Origin: Ampullaceana balthica
Taxonomy: Eukaryota > Mollusca > Gastropoda > Lymnaeidae
Reading direction: 5' to 3'
Assembly: GCA_944989445.1 (NCBI GenBank)
Contig: CALYLW010000736.1
Coordinates: forward strand, 124,001 to 188,000
Length of the DNA stretch: 64,000 nucleotides
Shown here in pieces: positions 59,560-64,000 of this stretch (position 1 is its first letter; each line of letters starts with the position of its first letter). The notes under the pieces are model-generated. The model worked only from the letters and a program-made list of their open reading frames with translations. It was not told the DNA's origin and did not search any database. The position numbers were made by a program, and so were the translations under genes.

Positions 59560-62225
59560 TTAAAATTCACCGACTCCCATTTTCCTTCTTCTAATTTTCA
59601 TTTCCACGAACGAACACTCTTTATGCTGTACCCAATATATATAATTTTTTGAGACCCTCCCTCTCCACACGCCATTTAAATTTGACCAGCTACAATTTTT
59701 ATACCACCAGCCTGTGTTGTGATACGCAAGATTTGCACAATTATATGCAGGTTGCTCGTCATAATCCCTGTCCAGTGTTGTAAATTTCATATTATTGCTG
59801 TAGGTGAACTGATCAGAGGCATTGCCATTGTAAGCACCCAGGCGTAAAGTGTACAGCTGAGTCTCGTTCTCAACTTTGAAGAAGTCATAGACTGCGTACC
59901 AGTCAACGTTCTCACATATCAAGTCTATTCTTAGCATGTACCGGTCCTGAAAAGATACAAAAAATAACAATAATTTAAAACATAAAATTTAACGATCGAC
60001 AATACAATATTATTTACACTCGACTAAATGAAATTTTAAAAAAATGCATTTAAAATGTAATACATAAAATCAACTGCAAAAGAACATTCATTTCCCAAAG
60101 TTTTGCTATACCATCCGCTTCAGTCTTCGATTCACAATTATTTCACATAATTGATACTCTTCTAGCTTAAGTGTACGTCATACTATAGTAACTACAATTA
60201 TAGTTACTTTGAAATTGTTGTATAAAAAATTGATTAGTAAGATAGAAGTTGGAAGTAATACACAGCATATCCATTGAAATGAAATATATTACCGTTTGGG
60301 TGAGGTTAGAGATGATGTCATTACCCAGCCAAAAATCTCCTGGTAGAGATCCAAATCCATGTTTATACGTGTCCCAGCTAACATTGAAATTTGTGTCACC
60401 CTTGACACGGCGCTGGAAGTCATGGAGAAAGTATTTTGACAATTTGAAAGCCAACAAACTCAAAGCAATATACTAATAAAGTAATCATAGACAGGAGAAT
60501 ACATTATTTCAATGTACTGAAATTGAGTATTGAAAAAAAACATTTATGTTTTTCGAAAAAAATTAAAGTTTACTTTAAATTCCTTTACTTTAAAAAAAAA
60601 CATAACAGCTTTTTTCTTAGATTTAAAATTTTACATTTTTGTACATTAATCTCTTCTAGACTTTTAAACTTTTTCAGTTTGTAAATTAAGACATTCTCAC
60701 TCTCTTCACTTAGCACCGATATTTAAACAATAACATGCTAGAAGTTGTATAGGCGTATTTTATGGAATTGAAATATTTTTTAAGTTAGTTGTTAATTTTT
60801 CATATAACATGTGGGTTTTTGATGAGCCAGTTAATTTCCAAACATAGTTCTTTTTTTTTAAAATAGATTTTTAAACTAGGTCAAAAAATCAATTATCACA
60901 AGTTTATTACATATCTGTATGATCTTCAGTTATTTATCTGTCTTTTACCAGCAATCACACAATTATCACAAAGTGTATCTTACCTGTATGATAATCCATC
61001 CACCACCGTCAGTTTTTGTATCACAGAGAATTTTTGTATTGTTGTTAATTGTCGTCACCTCTCTGGGTTTCAATGAACTCTCCATACCTCTTTCACATTT
61101 TAGGGTACCAGAGGGAATCTAATCAAATATATTATTAAGATAACGATATAACGAAAGATGAAAATTAAGAACGTTTAAAAAGTCTTACAACAAACAAAAA
61201 ACTGGAGAAAAGATTTCAGAGTTGCATTTATCATTTAATTTTCTAAAAATCGTTTACATTTGGTTTGGCTATAAGTACAACTTTACATTTCTGTTTTAAT
61301 CCAGCAATTTATTGTAAATGAATGTTTTTTTTCAGAATCCATATCGCAGTTTAATTATGTAGGACTAGATACAACCAGCGGCTTAGCATACGCCGCAGTC
61401 TGTTCATAGATTGTTCAAAGAAAGAGGAAAACGAACGGGCACAAACTACAGCATGAAGAAATCAGAGCTACGTGATTGAACGTCGGGGGAAACCGCCGTC
61501 GCATTGTTGGTCTCAAGACATGCTTACTGCGGTTAGCTACCTTCTCTCTACCCTGCATCACCCTAGCAATCTGTGAATGGCTGACCCAGCGAGGATCATT
61601 CGTCATGCTTATTTGCACTCGACTTTTGCTTGTTCTGGTAAATTATATGTTGTGGAGAAAAGCGTAGGGGTGGGTGCGCCCCCAGCCAAAGTCCATGACC
61701 CCGCCTCTTCTCCCCTCCATTCCCCTGGCCACACAGGGCAATAGGCGACTGAATTTGGGGTGTTAGGTTACAAATAATCGACAGTGACCAGAAGCAAATA
61801 TTTTATTGCTGTAAACCTGACCATAGTCCAGGGAGATGCCAAATGTAGTTTATTTGGACCTGGGAAAAGTATAAATGACGTTAGTTTTAATTGCTTAAAT
61901 CAGGAGGGCGTCTCACATATAACCCACATACCTTAGGCTAGCAATATAAGGACAGGGACATGTTAGATCAAGGAGTAAGAAGCCAGGGAGGCGAGTAGGA
62001 AGCCAGTGTGGCGAGTAGGAAGCCAGGGTGCAGATATAGTAGCCAGCGAGCTAGCCATTAGAACGCAGGACGGAACGTAGACTGGGAACAAGTAACGTAA
62101 CGACAGCCAGATGAGAAGTGTGGCACTAACTAAAGAATTGACTTGCTGAGTGGCGTGTTGTTGTTGCTTTAGACAAAAGAGGTGTAAACGAACCACTAAG
62201 TTAAAAACCCCGGCAAAGATCTTCT

Positions 62226-62298
<73 letters not shown>

Positions 62299-63395
62299 TC
62301 AATTGAAAGTGCGTTACAAATAAAACTTTAATAGTTAAGGAATGGCTATGTTTAGTACTAAATATTTATTTTGGTGTAAAATTTCTTAATGTTATACATT
62401 TTCTTACGAGTCACTCACTTCCTTATCTTGTAGTTTTAAAGACGTAACTGTACTACTTGAATTAGCAAGACTTTCTCTCAATGTCTCTTGACTCGTATAC
62501 AAATCATCAATTTTTTTAGAAATCGATTCTAATGAGAGTTTTATGTTGACATGATCATCGTCGCTTTGATTCAGTTCCTTCCTTGTAACACAGAATTCTA
62601 CCTTATTTATAATGCTATTTAATTTGTTATCTATCTGTAGCATTGTATTGTTATTATCTTCTTGTAACTTCTTCTCTATATGTTGTATACCAATAACGTT
62701 TCTGTTTTTCTGAAGCTCATAAATGTTCGTAATATTCATTAACAATTCCGTCATTGAAACATTATACGTGAAGGCCATCCTGGATTCTAACTCAGATAGA
62801 ACTTGTTTGATATCTGGTACATGTTTTGTTGTTTGAGACATCAAACTATTCTGTGTAACTTCTATATCTTTTTCTGGTGTGGATGAATCAGAATTTCCCG
62901 TTCTGAAACTAAAAGCCATTCTGTTCTTGAGAAAAGCATTCGGTGAGTTTAGATTCTTTAGAATCAAACCACTTTGGTCAGAAATTGTTTGTTCATAAGA
63001 AATTTGAGATTTCATATATAAATCATTTTCACGAGAGGTGGTTAATGTAGTCTGTTCAGCAAAATCAGTTTGACCACTTGCAAGAAAGAAATTAATCCTA
63101 CATATAAAATGTGCTTCGATACAATCAGCTGTTTCAGTAAAATACAAGCGAAGTTCTCCGTGATGATCTGACATGGATCCAGTGACGTTTACCGTCTTTC
63201 TTGTGTGAGATTGGATTTCAGGGTCTTTAGATAATATCGTAGCCATGAGAGTTCTGTTATTTAGATAATAAATGTCCATCTTGATGAGGGATGATACCTT
63301 ATATTCTGTGATGGTGTCCACCTGACAGCGAAGAAGTCCACAATAGGATTGAAATTTAAGGGAAAAGAATTTTCTCTCCATGCTGAAGTCAAAGC
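59560..63395 (-). CDS. FREP: Fibrinogen-related protein (single-Ig FREP), unit C, partial at right edge
   Basis: Exons seen: 62419-63395 (Ig domain and linker, acceptor TTTTAG, donor GAA|GTGAGT), 60984-61118 (45 codons, IPSGTLKCERGM to GGGWIIIQ), 60293-60412 (40 codons, [10 protein letters not shown] to ISNLTQT) and 59560-59946 (128 codons and stop, [11 protein letters not shown] to MGVGEF). All are open, with canonical splice sites and phases matching unit A. The signal-peptide exon must lie beyond 64000. The Ig part is almost the same as in unit A, while the terminal FBG exon shares only about two-thirds of its residues with A, differing mainly between FTTLDRD and the KECSF motif. That would alter the putative ligand-binding face. 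A Helitron-like copy and a TA array sit in its introns. Confidence 0.9.
61365..61655 (-). mobile_element. Helitron-like family H1 copy in FREP C intron
   Basis: On the minus strand it ends GCGGCGTATGCTAAGCCGC (hairpin), TGGTTGTAT, CTAG, directly before T. The body has AGCATGACGAATGATCC-like and GGGTCAGCC phrases and TTTGTGCCCGTTCG. The 5' end near 61650 no longer shows TC. It lies between the linker exon and the first FBG exon. Confidence 0.55.
61976..62046. repeat. Short tandem repeat, unit about 20 bp
   Basis: GAAGCCAGGGAGGCGAGTAG is followed by GAAGCCAGTGTGGCGAGTAG and GAAGCCAGGGTGCAGATATAG. Three units in the FREP C intron. Confidence 0.85.
62229..62297. repeat. TA microsatellite
   Basis: Uninterrupted TA in the FREP C intron. 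Confidence 0.97.
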
Positions 63396-64000
63396 CTAAA
63401 ATAATGAATTTGAAATATAATGACACGTCCCACGATTTTCTGACTAAGAGACTGTAGGAATGAAATTTTATTTTTTATTCATGTGTGCTTCTTCACATCA
63501 GTGCGTTTAAATGAGCACTAGTATATCTATTTATCTGTGTGTATTTTATTCACGTTAAGCTTATGTATGTCTATGTTGTTCCTGTGTTTGCACATGTGTA
63601 TGTATGTTTTTAATTTGTTTTGCTTACGCGTTTCTGAAAATGTGTATGTATGGATAAATTTGTGTACGTGTTTTCGTTTTCTCTTTCTGTGCTTGTGTTC
63701 ATATGTGTCCATCCATGTGCAAATTGTGTGCCTATGTGCACTTTGTGATTGTGTGTTTATTTTTGTACTAATCTATGTTTTTGTGTGTTAGTAACTGTGC
63801 AAACGTTTATGGGTGTGTCTGAAAGTGTGCAGGTGTGTTTTCGACACTACTTATTTTAGTGTGTCAATGTCTGTGTAAATGTGTTGAAAATTTAAGAAAT
63901 GAATATTTATAAATTATTTAAACCCATATTATTATATAGAATTAAAAATTATTAATTTTAAATATTCGTATGAGTTAATACCGTTTTTAAAGCAAAGCAA
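63396..64000. other. Start of FREP C intron 1 with TG-rich tract
   Basis: 63480-63880 is a degenerate TGTG/TGTATG tract like that next to the Ig exon of unit A. No signal-peptide exon occurs before the window ends. Confidence 0.6.

Overview
Eukaryotic, intron-rich, strongly AT-rich DNA. It almost certainly comes from a gastropod mollusc, probably a freshwater pulmonate snail. The main reason is a cluster of fibrinogen-related protein (FREP) genes, which join a signal peptide, an immunoglobulin-like (Ig) domain, a helical linker and a C-terminal fibrinogen (FBG) domain. That architecture is known from gastropods. I cannot name the species.

Left part (1-18 kb). The first 10 kb is mobile and simple-sequence DNA: a MITE with long inverted ends, a 22-bp satellite, a decayed hAT transposon, and a Helitron-like element filled with GTT repeats. 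From 11.17 to 17.12 kb on the + strand I reconstructed a seven-exon gene. Its exons, including a 22-nt micro-exon, are mostly too short to stand out as open frames, but they splice in phase into 199 codons plus a stop. The product has a signal peptide, a predicted mature N-terminus beginning with His (H-M-C...PPQR), a second His in RHYDPEKPG, a CADV motif and a hydrophobic C-terminal tail. I interpret it as a GPI-anchored, LPMO/BIM1-like copper-binding candidate.

Right part (18-64 kb). Four copies of a FREP unit lie in the same orientation on the - strand: a decayed FBG fragment at 18.4 kb; an apparently intact five-exon gene at 22.6-33.8 kb (561 aa); a pseudogene at 47.0-53.4 kb with many lesions; and a gene at 59.6 kb that runs off the right edge, intact in every exon seen. 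Intron phases and FBG exon lengths (135, 120, 387 nt) are the same in the two intact copies. The downstream flanks, and for two copies the TATA-containing upstream flanks, are also homologous. The Ig-coding segment is nearly identical among the three main copies, including the pseudogene, while the FBG ends have diverged. This suggests gene conversion or selective homogenisation.

Between and inside the FREP units lie transposon remnants: two LINEs of one type (one with a textbook 5' inversion), a Jockey-like LINE with RNase H traces, two hAT transposase remnants (one BED/ZBED-type), several non-autonomous Helitron-like families with a hairpin followed by CTAG|T, tRNA-derived SINE pieces, and many micro- and minisatellites. 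No rRNA, convincing functional tRNA, CRISPR array or bacterial operon was seen.
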